A stretch of DNA of 64,000 nucleotides, taken from the NCBI GenBank assembly GCA_005402585.1, contig BIFP01000014.1, forward strand, positions 99,923 to 163,922, written 5' to 3'. A model generated the notes under the pieces. It made no database searches. It had not been told where the DNA came from and saw nothing but the letters and a program-made list of their open reading frames with translations. The translations under genes and the position numbers were made by a program. The DNA comes from Micromonosporaceae bacterium KJ-029 (GTDB taxonomy: Bacteria > Actinomycetota > Actinomycetes > Mycobacteriales > Micromonosporaceae). Numbering within the stretch: the first letter of the stretch is position 1; each line of letters starts with the position of its first letter. Shown here piece after piece: positions 18,120 through 28,322 of this stretch.

Positions 18120-19123
18120 CCGTCGCACGCAGCCGCAGCACGGACCAGATCCAGACCCACGTCGAGCCGGCGATCCGCGCCCTGCTGGACCGGCTGGATC
18201 GGGGCAACCGGCTGGTCGGGGGCTACCAGCTCGGCTACTGGGACGCCGACGGTTCACCCGCCGCCAGCCAGGGCAAGGGACTACGTCCGGCGCTGGCGCT
18301 GCTGTCGGCGCGGGCCACCGGCGCCGAGCCGACCGCCGGGGTGCCGGCCGCCGCCGCCGTGGAACTGGCGCACAACTTCTCCCTGCTGCACGACGACCTG
18401 ATGGACGGCGACACCGAGCGCCGCCACCGGCCGACCGCGTGGACCGTGTTCGGGGTCGGCCCCGCCATCCTGGCCGGCGACGCCCTGATCGGGTTGGCCC
18501 ACGAGGCGCTCGTCGAGACCCCCGGAGGCTGCCCGGCCGCCCGACGGCTCGCGGTGGACATCCGGGCCCTGGTCTGCGGCCAGTCGGCCGACCTGGACTT
18601 CGAGCGGCGCGACGACGTCACCCTCGACGAGTGCCTGCGGATGGCGGAGCAGAAGACCGCCGCGCTGCTGGCCGGCTCGTGCGCCCTCGGCGCGATCCTC
18701 TGCGGCGGTCCACCGAACGTGATCGACGGGCTGTCCCGCTTCGGTCATCACCTCGGGCTGGCCTTCCAGCTCGTCGACGACCTGCTGGGTATCTGGGGTG
18801 ACCCGCGACGGACCGGCAAGCCGGTCGGTTCGGATCTGCGGGCCCGCAAGCGGAGCATCCCGGTGGTACGGGCGGTGACCAGCGGTCAGGCCGCCGGCCG
18901 GGCGCTGGCCGAGCGGTACCGCTCGCCGGAGCCGCTGACCGACGAGGACGTGGCCCGGGTGAGCGCGCTGATCGAGGCGACCGGAGCCCGGGACTGGACG
19001 GCGCAGCGGGCGGCGCAGGAGACCGAGCGGGCGCAGGCGGAACTCGACGCGCTCGACCTGCCCGACGACGTACGCGACGAGTTCGCCGACATCGCCACCT
19101 TCACCACCGGACGGGACCACTGA
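18116..19123 (+). CDS. Polyprenyl synthetase (farnesyl diphosphate synthase type)
   Basis: 335 residues. The first aspartate-rich motif is LLHDDLMDGD (about residues 88-97) and the second is QLVDDLLGIWGD (about 220-231). Both are complete, and GKGLRPALALL supplies the diphosphate-binding GK(x)RP element. The product is expected to be C15 farnesyl diphosphate for HpnD, judged from position in the operon; chain length is not certain from sequence alone. It is coupled to hpnE by ATGA and to shc by TGATG. Confidence 0.9.
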   Translation: MTVARSRSTDQIQTHVEPAIRALLDRLDRGNRLVGGYQLGYWDADGSPAASQGKGLRPALALLSARATGAEPTAGVPAAAAVELAHNFSLLHDDLMDGDTERRHRPTAWTVFGVGPAILAGDALIGLAHEALVETPGGCPAARRLAVDIRALVCGQSADLDFERRDDVTLDECLRMAEQKTAALLAGSCALGAILCGGPPNVIDGLSRFGHHLGLAFQLVDDLLGIWGDPRRTGKPVGSDLRARKRSIPVVRAVTSGQAAGRALAERYRSPEPLTDEDVARVSALIEATGARDWTAQRAAQETERAQAELDALDLPDDVRDEFADIATFTTGRDH

Positions 19124-21066
19124 TGACCGAGCTGCTGTCGTCGAAGCCGAAGCCCACCACCACGACCCAGGCGGGCGGGACCGCGTCCGACCCGGCCTGG
19201 GTGGCGCTGCGCCGGGCCCGGGAGCACCTGCTCGGGTTGCAGGACGACGCCGGCTGGTGGAAGGGGAACCTGGCCACGAACGTCACCATGGACGCCGAGG
19301 ACCTGCTGCTGCGGCAGTTCCTGGGCATCCGGACCGCCGAGCAGACCGCCGAGTCGGCCCGCTGGATCCGCTCCCAGCAGCTCCCGGACGGCTCGTGGGC
19401 CACCTTTCACGGCGGCCCGGGGGACCTCTCCACCACCATCGAGGCGTACCTGGCCCTGCGGTTGGCCGGCGACACCCCCGACGCGCCGCACCTCGCCGCC
19501 GCGGCCCGGTTCGTCCGGGCGCGGGGCGGGCTGGCGGCGAGCCGGGTGTTCACCCGGTTCTGGCTGGCCCTGTTCGGACACTGGCCCTGGTCACAGCTGC
19601 CGGCCGTCCCACCCGAACTGGTGCTGCTGCCGTCCTGGATGCCGTTCAACGTCTACGACTTCGCGTGCTGGGCCCGGCAGACCATCGTCCCGCTGTCCAT
19701 CGTCCGCGCGCTGCGCCCGGTGCGGGACCTCGGCTTCACCGTCGACGAACTGCGCACCCCGGCGGCAACACCGCGACCGCCACGACTGCCGTCCCGGGCC
19801 GGCGTGCTGCACCGGCTGGACCGGCTCGCCAGCGGCTACGAGCGGATCGCCCGGGGACCGGTACGGCGACACGCGCTGCGCCGGGCCGCCGAGTGGATCG
19901 TGGCCCGCCAGGAGGCCGACGGCTCCTGGGGCGGGATTCAGCCGCCATGGGTCTACTCACTGATGGCGCTGCACCTGCTCGGCTATCCGCTGGACCACCC
20001 CGTGCTCCGGGCCGGGCTGGACGGGCTGGAGCGGTTCACGGTGCGCGAGCAGACCGAGGACGGCCCGGTCCGCTGGCTGGAGGCGTGCCAGTCACCGGTG
20101 TGGGACACCGCGCTCGCGGTCACCGCGCTGTCGGACGCCGGGCTCCCGGCCGGGCATCCCGCCCTGGCCCGGGCCGGCAGGTGGCTCCTCGACGAGGAGA
20201 TCCGGGTACGCGGTGACTGGTCGGTCCGCCGGCCGACGACCCCGGCGGGCGGTTGGGCCTTCGAGTTCCACAACGACGGGTACGCCGACACCGACGACAC
20301 CGCCGAGGTGATCATGGCGTTGCGGCGCACCGACGCGCCCGCCGAGGCCGCGGTGCTGCGGGGCACCCGATGGCTGCTCGGCATGCAGTGCCGCGACGGC
20401 GGCTGGGGCGCCTTCGACGCGGACAACACTCGGGCGATCGTCGGCGACCTGCCGTTCTGCGACTTCGGCGAGGTCATCGACCCGCCCAGCGCGGACGTGA
20501 CCGCGCACATCGTCGAGGCGCTGGCGGCGGAGAACTTCGCCGGCACGCCACCGGTACGCCGTGGCGTCTACTGGCTGCTGCGGGCCCAGGAGCCGGACGG
20601 TTCCTGGTTCGGCCGCTGGGGAGCCAACCACGTCTACGGCACCGGGGCGGTGGTGCCCGCCCTGGTGGCCGCCGGGGTCAAGCCCGGCCACCCGGCGATC
20701 CGGGCGGCGGTCGACTGGCTGCTGGCGCACCAGAACCCGGACGGCGGGTGGGGCGAGGACATGCGCTCCTACCGGGACCCGTCCTGGCTCGGGCGGGGCG
20801 AGTCGACCGCGTCGCAGACCGCCTGGGCGCTGCTCGCGCTGCACGCCGCCGGCCACAGCTCCGCGGAGCCGGCCCAACGCGGGGTGCGCTGGCTGGTCGA
20901 CACCCAGCGGGCGGACGGCGGCTGGGACGAGCCGCACTACACCGGGACCGGCTTCCCGGGCGACTTCTACATCAACTACGGCCTGTACCGACTGGTCTTC
21001 CCGATCAGCGCGCTCGGTCGGATCCTGAACGCGCGGGGCGGCCTGACGGCCGAGGTGGTGCCGTGA
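19123..21066 (+). CDS. shc: Squalene-hopene cyclase
   Basis: 647 residues, normal length for the family. The catalytic acid motif DTDD lies at residues 389-392 and starts the cyclisation of squalene to hopene. Several QW repeats are visible ([47 protein letters not shown]). The enzyme is a monotopic membrane protein; a non-polar plateau around residues 140-180 ([14 protein letters not shown]) fits the membrane-contact region. Start ATG overlaps the preceding stop by one base. Confidence 0.95.
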   Translation: MTELLSSKPKPTTTTQAGGTASDPAWVALRRAREHLLGLQDDAGWWKGNLATNVTMDAEDLLLRQFLGIRTAEQTAESARWIRSQQLPDGSWATFHGGPGDLSTTIEAYLALRLAGDTPDAPHLAAAARFVRARGGLAASRVFTRFWLALFGHWPWSQLPAVPPELVLLPSWMPFNVYDFACWARQTIVPLSIVRALRPVRDLGFTVDELRTPAATPRPPRLPSRAGVLHRLDRLASGYERIARGPVRRHALRRAAEWIVARQEADGSWGGIQPPWVYSLMALHLLGYPLDHPVLRAGLDGLERFTVREQTEDGPVRWLEACQSPVWDTALAVTALSDAGLPAGHPALARAGRWLLDEEIRVRGDWSVRRPTTPAGGWAFEFHNDGYADTDDTAEVIMALRRTDAPAEAAVLRGTRWLLGMQCRDGGWGAFDADNTRAIVGDLPFCDFGEVIDPPSADVTAHIVEALAAENFAGTPPVRRGVYWLLRAQEPDGSWFGRWGANHVYGTGAVVPALVAAGVKPGHPAIRAAVDWLLAHQNPDGGWGEDMRSYRDPSWLGRGESTASQTAWALLALHAAGHSSAEPAQRGVRWLVDTQRADGGWDEPHYTGTGFPGDFYINYGLYRLVFPISALGRILNARGGLTAEVVP

Positions 21067-22625
21067 CCGAGCCAGCGACGTCCGCCGGTCCGGCCTGGAC
21101 CCTGTACGCGCCCATGCGGCCGGAGGCCGCAGCGCTGCGGCAAGGGCTGACCGGCCTCGACCCGGGACGGTGGCCGGCGCTGCGGCGTACCGGCACCGGA
21201 GCGCGGCGTGCCCGGTCGGTCGCCGTCGGCCGGCCGGTCGGAGCCACCCCGGTCGCGGTGGCCGGTATCGGTGGCGGGCTGGCCCCCGGGCTGGCCCCGG
21301 GCGACGTCGTGGTGGCCACCGAGGTACGCACCGACCCGCGCGCCGGGCGCCCGGGGCGGCAGGTGCTGCCGATGCCGGCCGCCGCCCTGCTCGCCGCCGC
21401 GCTGCGCCGCCGCGGGCTGCGGGTCCACCTCGGACCGGTCCTGACCACGACCCGGCTGGTCGACGGCGCGGCCCGGACCCGGCTGGCCGGGACCGGCGCG
21501 CTGGTCGCCGACCTGGAGTCGGCGTGGCTGCTGGGCGGCTGCGACGACCGGCCGACCGCCTGCGTCCGGGTGGTCGCCGACACCGCGGCCGGATCGCTGT
21601 ACCGACCGGCCACGCTGCGCCGGATCCGCACCGCCCTGCGGGTGCTGCCCGCGGTGGCGGCGGCCCTGGCCGAGTGGGCGACGGCAGCCGGCAGCCTCGA
21701 CGAGGTCCTGCTGGCCTCGCCCCGCTCGTTCTGCGCCGGGGTGGAACGGGCGATCGCGGTGGTGGAACAGGCGTTGCGCCAGCACGGGCCGCCGGTCTAC
21801 GTCCGCAAGCAGATCGTGCACAACGCCCGGGTCGTGGCCGATCTGCAGGCCCGGGGCGCGGTCTTCGTGGACGAACTCGACGAGGTACCCGACGGCGCGC
21901 TCACCATCTTCTCCGCACACGGGGTGGCGCCCGCGGTACGCCGGGAGGCCGCCGACCGGCAGCTGCCGGTCATCGACGCCACCTGTCCCCTGGTGACCAA
22001 GGTGCACGCCGAGGCGCGCCGGTTCGCCGGCCGGGGCGACACGGTGCTGCTGATCGGGCACTCCGGCCACGAGGAGACCGAGGGCACCCTCGGCGAGGCG
22101 CCCGAGCGGATCCGGCTGGTGCCGGACGCGGCCGCCGCCGAGACGGTGCAGGTGGCCGACCCGTCCCGGGTGTCCTACCTGGTGCAGACCACGCTGGCGG
22201 TGGACGAGGCGACCGGGGTCGTCGATGCGCTGCGCCGCCGTTTCCCGGCGCTGACCGGGCCCGGCTCCGACGACATCTGCTACGCCACCACGAACCGGCA
22301 GCGGGCGATCACCGCGGTTGCCGAGCGGGCCGACGTGGTGCTGGTGGTCGGATCGATCAACTCCTCCAACTCCCGCCGGCTGGTCGAGGTCGCCGAGCGG
22401 GCCGGCACGCGGTCCCACCTGGTCGACGACGTGGGCGGCGTGGACCTGCGCTGGCTGGCCGGCGCCGCCACGGTCGGGGTGACCGCCGGCGCGTCGGCAC
22501 CGCCCGGCCTGGTCGACGAGCTGGTCGCGGCACTCAGCGCGCTCGGTGCGCGGGAGGTGAGCGAACACACCACCGCGGTCGAGGACGTGAGTTTCACCCT
22601 TCCCAAGGAGGTACGCCAGCCGTGA
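21063..22625 (+). CDS. Fusion of HpnG-like nucleoside phosphorylase and IspH (HMBPP reductase)
   Basis: 520 residues from GTG 21063 (GTGA overlap with shc). Residues 1 to about 205 resemble purine/adenosylhopane nucleosidase-type HpnG proteins ([39 protein letters not shown]). From about residue 210 the protein is a full Isp[21 protein letters not shown] and [10 protein letters not shown] carry the three [4Fe-4S] cysteines, with [23 protein letters not shown] and [14 protein letters not shown] around the substrate. IspH makes IPP and DMAPP; HpnG is expected to remove adenine from adenosylhopane. One chain therefore holds a MEP end step and a hopanoid tailoring step. No frameshift was seen between the two halves. 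Confidence 0.88.
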   Translation: MTEPATSAGPAWTLYAPMRPEAAALRQGLTGLDPGRWPALRRTGTGARRARSVAVGRPVGATPVAVAGIGGGLAPGLAPGDVVVATEVRTDPRAGRPGRQVLPMPAAALLAAALRRRGLRVHLGPVLTTTRLVDGAARTRLAGTGALVADLESAWLLGGCDDRPTACVRVVADTAAGSLYRPATLRRIRTALRVLPAVAAALAEWATAAGSLDEVLLASPRSFCAGVERAIAVVEQALRQHGPPVYVRKQIVHNARVVADLQARGAVFVDELDEVPDGALTIFSAHGVAPAVRREAADRQLPVIDATCPLVTKVHAEARRFAGRGDTVLLIGHSGHEETEGTLGEAPERIRLVPDAAAAETVQVADPSRVSYLVQTTLAVDEATGVVDALRRRFPALTGPGSDDICYATTNRQRAITAVAERADVVLVVGSINSSNSRRLVEVAERAGTRSHLVDDVGGVDLRWLAGAATVGVTAGASAPPGLVDELVAALSALGAREVSEHTTAVEDVSFTLPKEVRQP

Positions 22626-23623
22626 GCATGCCGATGCGCCAGAGCCTGCGGATCGCCAGGTACCTGGTCGAACAGAAGCTGCGCAGGCGAAAGCGGTTCC
22701 CGCTGTTGCTGGAACTGGAGCCGTTGTTCGCCTGCAACCTCAAGTGCGCCGGCTGCGGCAAGATCCAGCAGCCGGCGAACCTGCTGAAGCGTCGGATGCC
22801 GGTGGAACAGGCACTGGCCGCCGTGGAGGAGTGCGGAGCGCCGATGATCTCCATCGCCGGCGGCGAGCCCCTCATGCATCCCGAGATCGACACCCTGGTC
22901 GCCGAGCTGGTGCGCCGGAAGAAGTTCGTCTTCCTCTGCACCAACGCGGTCCTGCTGCCCAAGAAGATCGACAAGTTTCGGCCGTCGCCGTACTTCGCCT
23001 TCACCGTGCACATCGACGGCCTGCGCGAACGGCACGACGCGGCGGTGTGCAAGGAGGGCGTCTTCGACGCCGCGGTGGCGGCCGTACGGGAGGCCCAGCA
23101 GCGCGGCTTCCGGGTCACCACCAACACCACCTTCTTCAACACCGACACCCCGCAGACCGTCATCGAGGTGCTCGACTACCTCAACGACGACCTGCGGGTG
23201 GACGAGATGATGATCTCCCCGGCGTACGCCTACGAGAAGGCGCCGGACCAGGACCACTTCCTGGGCGTGACGGAGACCAGGGAGTTGTTCCGCAAGGCCT
23301 TCTCGGGTGGCCGGCGGGCCCGCTGGCGGCTCAACCACTCCCCGCTGTTCCTGGACTTCCTGGAGGGCCGGGCGGACTTTCCCTGCACCGCGTGGGGCAT
23401 CCCGTCGTACTCACTGCTGGGCTGGCAGCGGCCCTGCTACCTGATGGCCGACGGGTACGCCAGCACCTACCAGGAGCTGCTGGACACCACCGACTGGGAC
23501 AGCTACGGCCGGGGTCGCGACCCCCGCTGCGCGAACTGCATGGCGCACTGCGGGCACGAACCGACCGCGGTGCTGGCGACGATGTCCTCGCTGCGGCAGT
23601 CGCTGCGGGCGGCACGCGGTTAG
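22622..23623 (+). CDS. hpnH: Adenosyl-hopene transferase HpnH (radical SAM)
   Basis: 333 residues. Radical SAM cluster motif C38NLKC42AGC45 and the SAM-contact segment [14 protein letters not shown] are present, followed by [13 protein letters not shown]. The family's C-terminal cysteine-rich part ([15 protein letters not shown]) is intact. It couples the 5'-deoxyadenosyl group to hopene, giving adenosylhopane. GTG 22622 overlaps the previous stop; ATGs at 22628 and 22634 are alternatives. Its TAG stop shares a base with the start of the 161-bp element copy 2. Confidence 0.94.
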   Translation: MSMPMRQSLRIARYLVEQKLRRRKRFPLLLELEPLFACNLKCAGCGKIQQPANLLKRRMPVEQALAAVEECGAPMISIAGGEPLMHPEIDTLVAELVRRKKFVFLCTNAVLLPKKIDKFRPSPYFAFTVHIDGLRERHDAAVCKEGVFDAAVAAVREAQQRGFRVTTNTTFFNTDTPQTVIEVLDYLNDDLRVDEMMISPAYAYEKAPDQDHFLGVTETRELFRKAFSGGRRARWRLNHSPLFLDFLEGRADFPCTAWGIPSYSLLGWQRPCYLMADGYASTYQELLDTTDWDSYGRGRDPRCANCMAHCGHEPTAVLATMSSLRQSLRAARG

Positions 23624-23783
23624 AGCGACCGGCAATAGGACTGGCGGGGCTGCGGCGCGCCCTGGCACTTCGGCTGGCGGCGTTGTCGTCGTCGGCCATG
23701 CAACACCGGCATGGCCTCCTCCTCCGCCTAGCCACCCTCGGCCAGGACCCGCCTCGCCTCCACCGCCCTACTGCCGGTCGCTC
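23623..23783 (+). repeat. 161-bp MITE-like element, copy 2
   Basis: Same orientation as copy 1. Left terminus gagcgaccggcaatagg, right terminus the reverse complement with one mismatch (cagtagg). Both sides are flanked by TTA (23620-23622 and 23784-23786), a likely 3-bp target duplication. The element sits exactly between the TAG stop of hpnH and the TAA stop of the leftward SDR gene; removing it with one TTA would restore convergent genes overlapping by two bases. A terminator role for the folded transcript is possible. Confidence 0.88.
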
Positions 23784-24539
23784 TTAGCTGGACCCAAACC
23801 GGGTGGCCAGGCGACGGTACAGCGCGGGCAGCAGCCCGCGTACCGCCACCGGCAGGCGCAGCCAGCCCGGGACGTACACCTCGGCCCGGTTCCGGGCGAT
23901 TGCGTCGGTCAGTGCGGCAGCCACCCGTTCCGGTGGCAGCGGTCGGGGCCGGCGGCGCCGGTACGGCTGACCCCGGCGAGCGAAGAACGGAGTGTCCACC
24001 ACCGTGGGCACGAGCGTGCTGACGGTCACGCCACGACCGGACAGTTCCAGCCGGAGGCTCTCGGCGAAGGCGTCCAGCCCGGCCTTGCTGGCCGCGTAGA
24101 CCGCTTCCCCGGCCACCCCGAGCCGCCCGGCGATCGAGCCGACGAAGACCAGGTGGCCGCCGTGATGGCACATGCCGGGCAGCAGCGCCCGGGTCAGCTC
24201 GATCGGCGCGCGCAGGTTCACCGCGAGCAGTTCGTCGGCGAGCGGGTCGGCCATCCCGGCGAACGGGCCGGCCCAGCCGATGCCGGCGTTGTTGACCAGC
24301 ACGTCCACCCGGGCGTGCCGGGCCAGGGCCCGCTCGGCCAGCTCGCGGCCGGCGCCCGGTCGGGCCAGGTCGGTCAGCAGCGTGGTGACGCCGGTCTCGG
24401 CGGCGAGCCGGGCCAGCCGGTCGGGGTCCCGGCCGGCGGCCACGACCTGACTTCCCGCGTCGGCCAGCCGCCGGGCGAGGGCGGCGCCGATACCCGACGA
24501 AGCGCCGGTGACCAGCACCACGGCGCCGGTCAGCCGCAT
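23784..24539 (-). CDS. SDR family NAD(P)-dependent oxidoreductase
   Basis: 251 residues, classical SDR. VTGASSGIGAALARRLADAG binds the cofactor, NNAGIGWAG is complete, and the catalytic set is S (FVGSIAGR) with YAASK. A C-terminal hydrophobic segment (LRLPVAVRGLLPALYRRL) may bind membrane. It begins 10 bases inside the end of the glycosyltransferase-acyltransferase gene, so the two are translationally coupled. A role in modifying a lipid alcohol or ketone fits the neighbours but is inference. Confidence 0.88.
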   Translation of the reverse strand: MRLTGAVVLVTGASSGIGAALARRLADAGSQVVAAGRDPDRLARLAAETGVTTLLTDLARPGAGRELAERALARHARVDVLVNNAGIGWAGPFAGMADPLADELLAVNLRAPIELTRALLPGMCHHGGHLVFVGSIAGRLGVAGEAVYAASKAGLDAFAESLRLELSGRGVTVSTLVPTVVDTPFFARRGQPYRRRRPRPLPPERVAAALTDAIARNRAEVYVPGWLRLPVAVRGLLPALYRRLATRFGSS

Positions 24540-27187
24540 GGCATCTCCGGTGGCGCCGGTCCGCGTCCGGGCGGGCCGGAAGCGACCACCGCCGACACGT
24601 CGACCGGCCGCTCGTCGGCGACTGCCCGATCGTCGGCGGCCGGCGCGCGATCGACCTCGGCGAGCAGTTGGGCCAGTTCGGCGTGCAGGGCGGCGACGAA
24701 CGCGGGACCGGCCTCGGCCAGCGAGCCGTCCAGCAGCGCGCCGACCTCGAAGGTGTCGCCGAAGCGCAGCACACCGACCCCGACGGGCACTCCCTCGGCG
24801 AGCGCGACCACCGGGGTGGCCCCAATGAGCGGCGCACCGGCCAGCACCTGCGAGCGCATCCGCGCCGGGACGTAGGAGACGATCACGTTGAGGTGCCGGC
24901 TGCTGTAGAAGCGCCGGGCCAGGGCGGCGTGCAGCGGGGCGGGCAGTGCGCCCATCGCCCGCATGACCAGGCCAGCCGCCTCGGGTTCCCCGCTGTGCAG
25001 CGCGGTGCGCAGCGACTGCCGGACCATGGCGACGCGGATTCCGGGCGGGATGCGTCGCACCGGAAGGTCGAGCGTGACGGCACCGGTCCAGTTCCCCTGC
25101 GTGGGCGCCCGCCGTCGGAGGTCGTGGGAGACCGCGAACATCGCCCGCAAGCGGGGCGGCGCCGACCCGGGATGGACCCGACCCAGTGCCCCCGCGGTCA
25201 GGGCCAGCATGAGTTCGCTGGCGTGCGCCTGGCAGGCGCGGGCCGCGCGGGACACCTCGGCGGCGGGCAGGGTGGCGGTGACCAGGAGCCGGCGCGGTGA
25301 GCCGAGCGGACGGTTGAGCACGGTGGCCGGGGCACGGCCCTGCCCGGCCAGGCGGGCCAGCCCACGGGCGATGCGGCCGACCCGATGTGCCGTGTCCCGG
25401 ACCCGGCCACCCGGCGCCGCCCGGTCCCGGTCCGGCGCCGCCCCGTCCCGGACCGGTACCGGCCCGACCGGCTTCACGGGGCGGGCGGTGACCGGGTCGA
25501 ACAGCCGTTGGATGACCGCGATCACCGACAACCCGTCGCCGAGGCAGTGGTGCAGTTTGATCGCGGCCCGGGTACGCCCGTCGGGCAGCCCGCCGACCAG
25601 CAGGATCTGCCAGGGTGGCCGGTCCAGGGCCAGCGGCTCGGACCAGAACCGGTCCACGGCGGCGCTGCCGTCGTCTCCGGGTGCGACCCGCACCTCGACG
25701 AGATGGGCGGCGGGATCGACGTACCGGTCGACCACCCAGCCGGGCCGGCGCCCCGGCCCCCGGCTGACCAGCCGGCGGCGCAGGGTGGTCATCGCGGGTA
25801 GTCGCCGTGCCAGCAGCGCGGCCAGTCCCCCACTGGTGAGCGCGGTGCCGTCGGGCAGGGGCCCGAGTTCCAGCACCACACCGATCTGTTGCGCCACCGT
25901 GGCCGACTGCACGTACCGGAAGAACGCGTCCTGCGGGCGCAGCGGCCAGCTGGCCGGCCGGTGCGCGGCCGGCACCCGGCGGACCGGGTCGGGCGGGCGT
26001 TCCCGCTCGGGCGGCGGTGTCTCTACCGGTGCCCGCGCGCCGGCGACGGCCGCCAGCCCGAGGTCCGGCAGGTAGGGGTGCGACGGTGCCAGCACCGGGT
26101 GCGGCGGGTGCGGGCCGACCAGCCGCGAGCGGACGACGGCGGCCAGCGCGGCCGGGTCGCGGGCCGTCTCGGCCAGCCCGGCGGCGTTCATCAACGCCGC
26201 ATTGGCCACGCCGTGCGCGGCGATCGGCCGGTACATCACCACCGGCGTGCCGGTGGCCCACGCCTCCAGCGCGGTCGCTCCGCCCGCGTTGGTGACCAGC
26301 AGGTCCGCGGCGCGCAGCAGGGTGGGCATGTCGTCGACCCAGGTACGCACCACCAGCCGCCCGGGTGGGGCGTCCAGGCGCGCCAGCCGGTCGGCCAGTT
26401 GTTCGTTGCGCCCGCAGACCGCGACCACCTGCACCGCGTCGCCGATTTCGACCAGCGGGGCGACCGCCTCCTCGACCGAGCCCAGGCTGTAGGAGCCGCA
26501 GGCGACCACCACCGCCTTGCGGTCCGGGTCGAGCCCACAGCTCCGGGCGGCGTCGGCCCGGTCGCCGGGACGGAACCGCGCGAGCACCGGAGGCGCGCAG
26601 ACCCCGAGCGCCGCGCCCGGGGCGGCGGCCGCCGCCACCGGCAGCGCCGCAGGGTGCACCACCACCCCCAGATCCAGCTGGGAATACACCCAGAACGGGT
26701 GCGGGGCGAAGTCGGAAACCCAGGCCCCGACGGGTACGCCGAGACCCCGGTGCCGGCGTAGCCAGGCCAGCCCGGCACTGCCCAGCGGATAGGTGGAGAG
26801 GATCAGGTCCGGGTCGAACGTCTCGATGACCGGGGCGAGCCGTCGGCCGGCCCAGGACCCGGTGAACCACTTCGAGGCGTCGGCGAACCAGCGGTGCCGC
26901 CACAGCGAGGACCAGAAGAACTCGTACAACCAGGGTGTCGATCCGACATTTGTCACGTACGTACGACGAAAGGTCGGACCGACCCCCGGTCCCATCGCGT
27001 CGAGGGTGTCCACCCAGCCCACCCGGCTGCCCGGCCAGAGGCCGTGGACGCGTTCCTCGAGCGCCCGGCCGGTGGCGTCGTGCCCGCCCCCGATGTCGGC
27101 CGAGACGATCAGCACCCTCCGCGCGATCGGCTCGGCGGTCTCCGGCGGTCGGACCGGGTTGCCCGGCCGGCGCTCCGGCGCGGTCAT
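24530..27187 (-). CDS. Fusion of MGDG-synthase-like glycosyltransferase and WS/DGAT acyltransferase
   Basis: 885 residues from ATG 27187. Residues 18-390 are a two-domain GT-B enzyme: RVLIVSADIGGGHDATGRALEERV is the N-terminal domain of monogalactosyldiacylglycerol synthases and diacylglycerol glucosyltransferases, and TNAGGATALEAWATGTPVVMY is the nucleotide-sugar domain. After a Pro/Arg linker (about 390-440) comes a wax ester synthase/acyl-CoA:diacylglycerol acyltransferase with HHCLGDG (His 546 to Gly 552, the HHxxxDG catalytic motif) and the C-terminal DUF1298-type half (ELMLALTAGALGRV). Acceptor lipids are unknown. One chain could glycosylate and acylate the same lipid. No signal peptide was seen; peripheral membrane location is likely. 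Confidence 0.87.
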   Translation of the reverse strand: MTAPERRPGNPVRPPETAEPIARRVLIVSADIGGGHDATGRALEERVHGLWPGSRVGWVDTLDAMGPGVGPTFRRTYVTNVGSTPWLYEFFWSSLWRHRWFADASKWFTGSWAGRRLAPVIETFDPDLILSTYPLGSAGLAWLRRHRGLGVPVGAWVSDFAPHPFWVYSQLDLGVVVHPAALPVAAAAAPGAALGVCAPPVLARFRPGDRADAARSCGLDPDRKAVVVACGSYSLGSVEEAVAPLVEIGDAVQVVAVCGRNEQLADRLARLDAPPGRLVVRTWVDDMPTLLRAADLLVTNAGGATALEAWATGTPVVMYRPIAAHGVANAALMNAAGLAETARDPAALAAVVRSRLVGPHPPHPVLAPSHPYLPDLGLAAVAGARAPVETPPPERERPPDPVRRVPAAHRPASWPLRPQDAFFRYVQSATVAQQIGVVLELGPLPDGTALTSGGLAALLARRLPAMTTLRRRLVSRGPGRRPGWVVDRYVDPAAHLVEVRVAPGDDGSAAVDRFWSEPLALDRPPWQILLVGGLPDGRTRAAIKLHHCLGDGLSVIAVIQRLFDPVTARPVKPVGPVPVRDGAAPDRDRAAPGGRVRDTAHRVGRIARGLARLAGQGRAPATVLNRPLGSPRRLLVTATLPAAEVSRAARACQAHASELMLALTAGALGRVHPGSAPPRLRAMFAVSHDLRRRAPTQGNWTGAVTLDLPVRRIPPGIRVAMVRQSLRTALHSGEPEAAGLVMRAMGALPAPLHAALARRFYSSRHLNVIVSYVPARMRSQVLAGAPLIGATPVVALAEGVPVGVGVLRFGDTFEVGALLDGSLAEAGPAFVAALHAELAQLLAEVDRAPAADDRAVADERPVDVSAVVASGPPGRGPAPPEMPCG

Positions 27188-27294
27188 CGTGGGCCCGCCG
27201 GATTCGGGTGGCACCGGGCGCGAGACACGCGCGCAGGTGGGTATGCGAGGCGGGCTACGACCCGACCTGGCGCCCACGATCTCGGGACTGTCTC

Positions 27295-28170
27295 ATGGCC
27301 TTCGGTTTCCTGCTGGCGATCCTCGCCGCAGTGTGCAGCGCCACGGCGGCGATCGTGCAGTCGATCGGCGCGCGCCGGGTGGCGGCCATGGAACACCTCG
27401 ACCCGAGGCTGCTGTGGCGGCTGGCGCGGACCGGACCGTACGCGGCCGGACTGGTCCTGGACGGTGCCTCCTCCGGGCTCACCTTCACCGCGCTGCGTAC
27501 CGTGCCGCTGTTCGCGGTGCAGGCGGTGGGGGCGGCCAACCTGAGCCTGGTGGCGCTGATCGCCATGGTGGTGCTGCGCGTCCGGCTGACCGGCCGAGAC
27601 TGGGTCGCGATCGGTGGGGTGGTCGCCGGCCTGCTGCTGCTCGTGCTCTCGGCCAGGAGCAGTCCACCGGCGCCGGCGCCGGCGAACGCCGGCTGGGGGC
27701 TGCTCGGCGCGGTGCTCGCGCTGGGCGTGGGCGCGTACCTGGGCAGCCCGCGGATGCGGGGGCCCGCCCTGCCCGGTTTGCTGGCCGGGCTGTCCTTCGG
27801 CGCCGCAGCGGTCGGCGCCCGGTTGCTCGGCGACATCACCAGCCTGAGCGCGCTGCTGACCAACCAGGTCACCTACACGGTGGTGCTCGCCGGGCTGACC
27901 GGCCTGCTGCTCTACGCCACCGCCCTGCAGCGCGGCTCCGTGACGGTCGCCTCCGCCTCGACCATCCTCGGGCAGACCCTGGCCCCGGCGGTGGCCGGCT
28001 GGCTGCTGCTCGGTGACCGGGTGCGGACCGGCGCCGAGCCGATGGCGGCGCTGGGCTTCATCCTCGCCGTCGCCGGCGCGGTCGCGCTCGCCCGGCACGC
28101 CCAGCCGCACCAGGCGGCGACCGACCGACCGTCGGACCGAAGGTGGCGGGCACCAGGTCGCGGTCGTTGA
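27295..28170 (+). CDS. DMT/EamA-type multispan membrane protein
   Basis: 291 residues with about nine hydrophobic segments. The start MAFGFLLAILAAVCSATAAIVQSIGARR and a later half LSALLTNQVTYTVVLAGLTGLLLYATAL resemble DMT-superfamily (NIPA/EamA-like) permeases. A short cytosolic Pro/Ala stretch (SSPPAPAPAN) lies between halves. It is divergent from the glycosyltransferase-acyltransferase gene across 107 bases. A similar protein is encoded at 29138-30013, suggesting a pair. Substrate unknown. Confidence 0.75.
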   Translation: MAFGFLLAILAAVCSATAAIVQSIGARRVAAMEHLDPRLLWRLARTGPYAAGLVLDGASSGLTFTALRTVPLFAVQAVGAANLSLVALIAMVVLRVRLTGRDWVAIGGVVAGLLLLVLSARSSPPAPAPANAGWGLLGAVLALGVGAYLGSPRMRGPALPGLLAGLSFGAAAVGARLLGDITSLSALLTNQVTYTVVLAGLTGLLLYATALQRGSVTVASASTILGQTLAPAVAGWLLLGDRVRTGAEPMAALGFILAVAGAVALARHAQPHQAATDRPSDRRWRAPGRGR

Positions 28171-28322
28171 CATGTCGTCTGCCTCCAACGGCGAAAGGCG
28201 GAGCGTCACCAACCGCCGCCCCTCGGGATGAATAGCAGCTTAGCGGCGGATTTCTCCCTATCTAAGGTATTTTCAAGCTCTTGCCGGCGAACTGCCGCTT
28301 CGAAAGACGAGGGAGGAGGCGG

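Noticed and set aside
23784..26903. A 1039-residue leftward frame
   Set aside because: Only the last 251 residues (SDR) are real; the rest is a shadow of the glycosyltransferase-acyltransferase gene in another frame.
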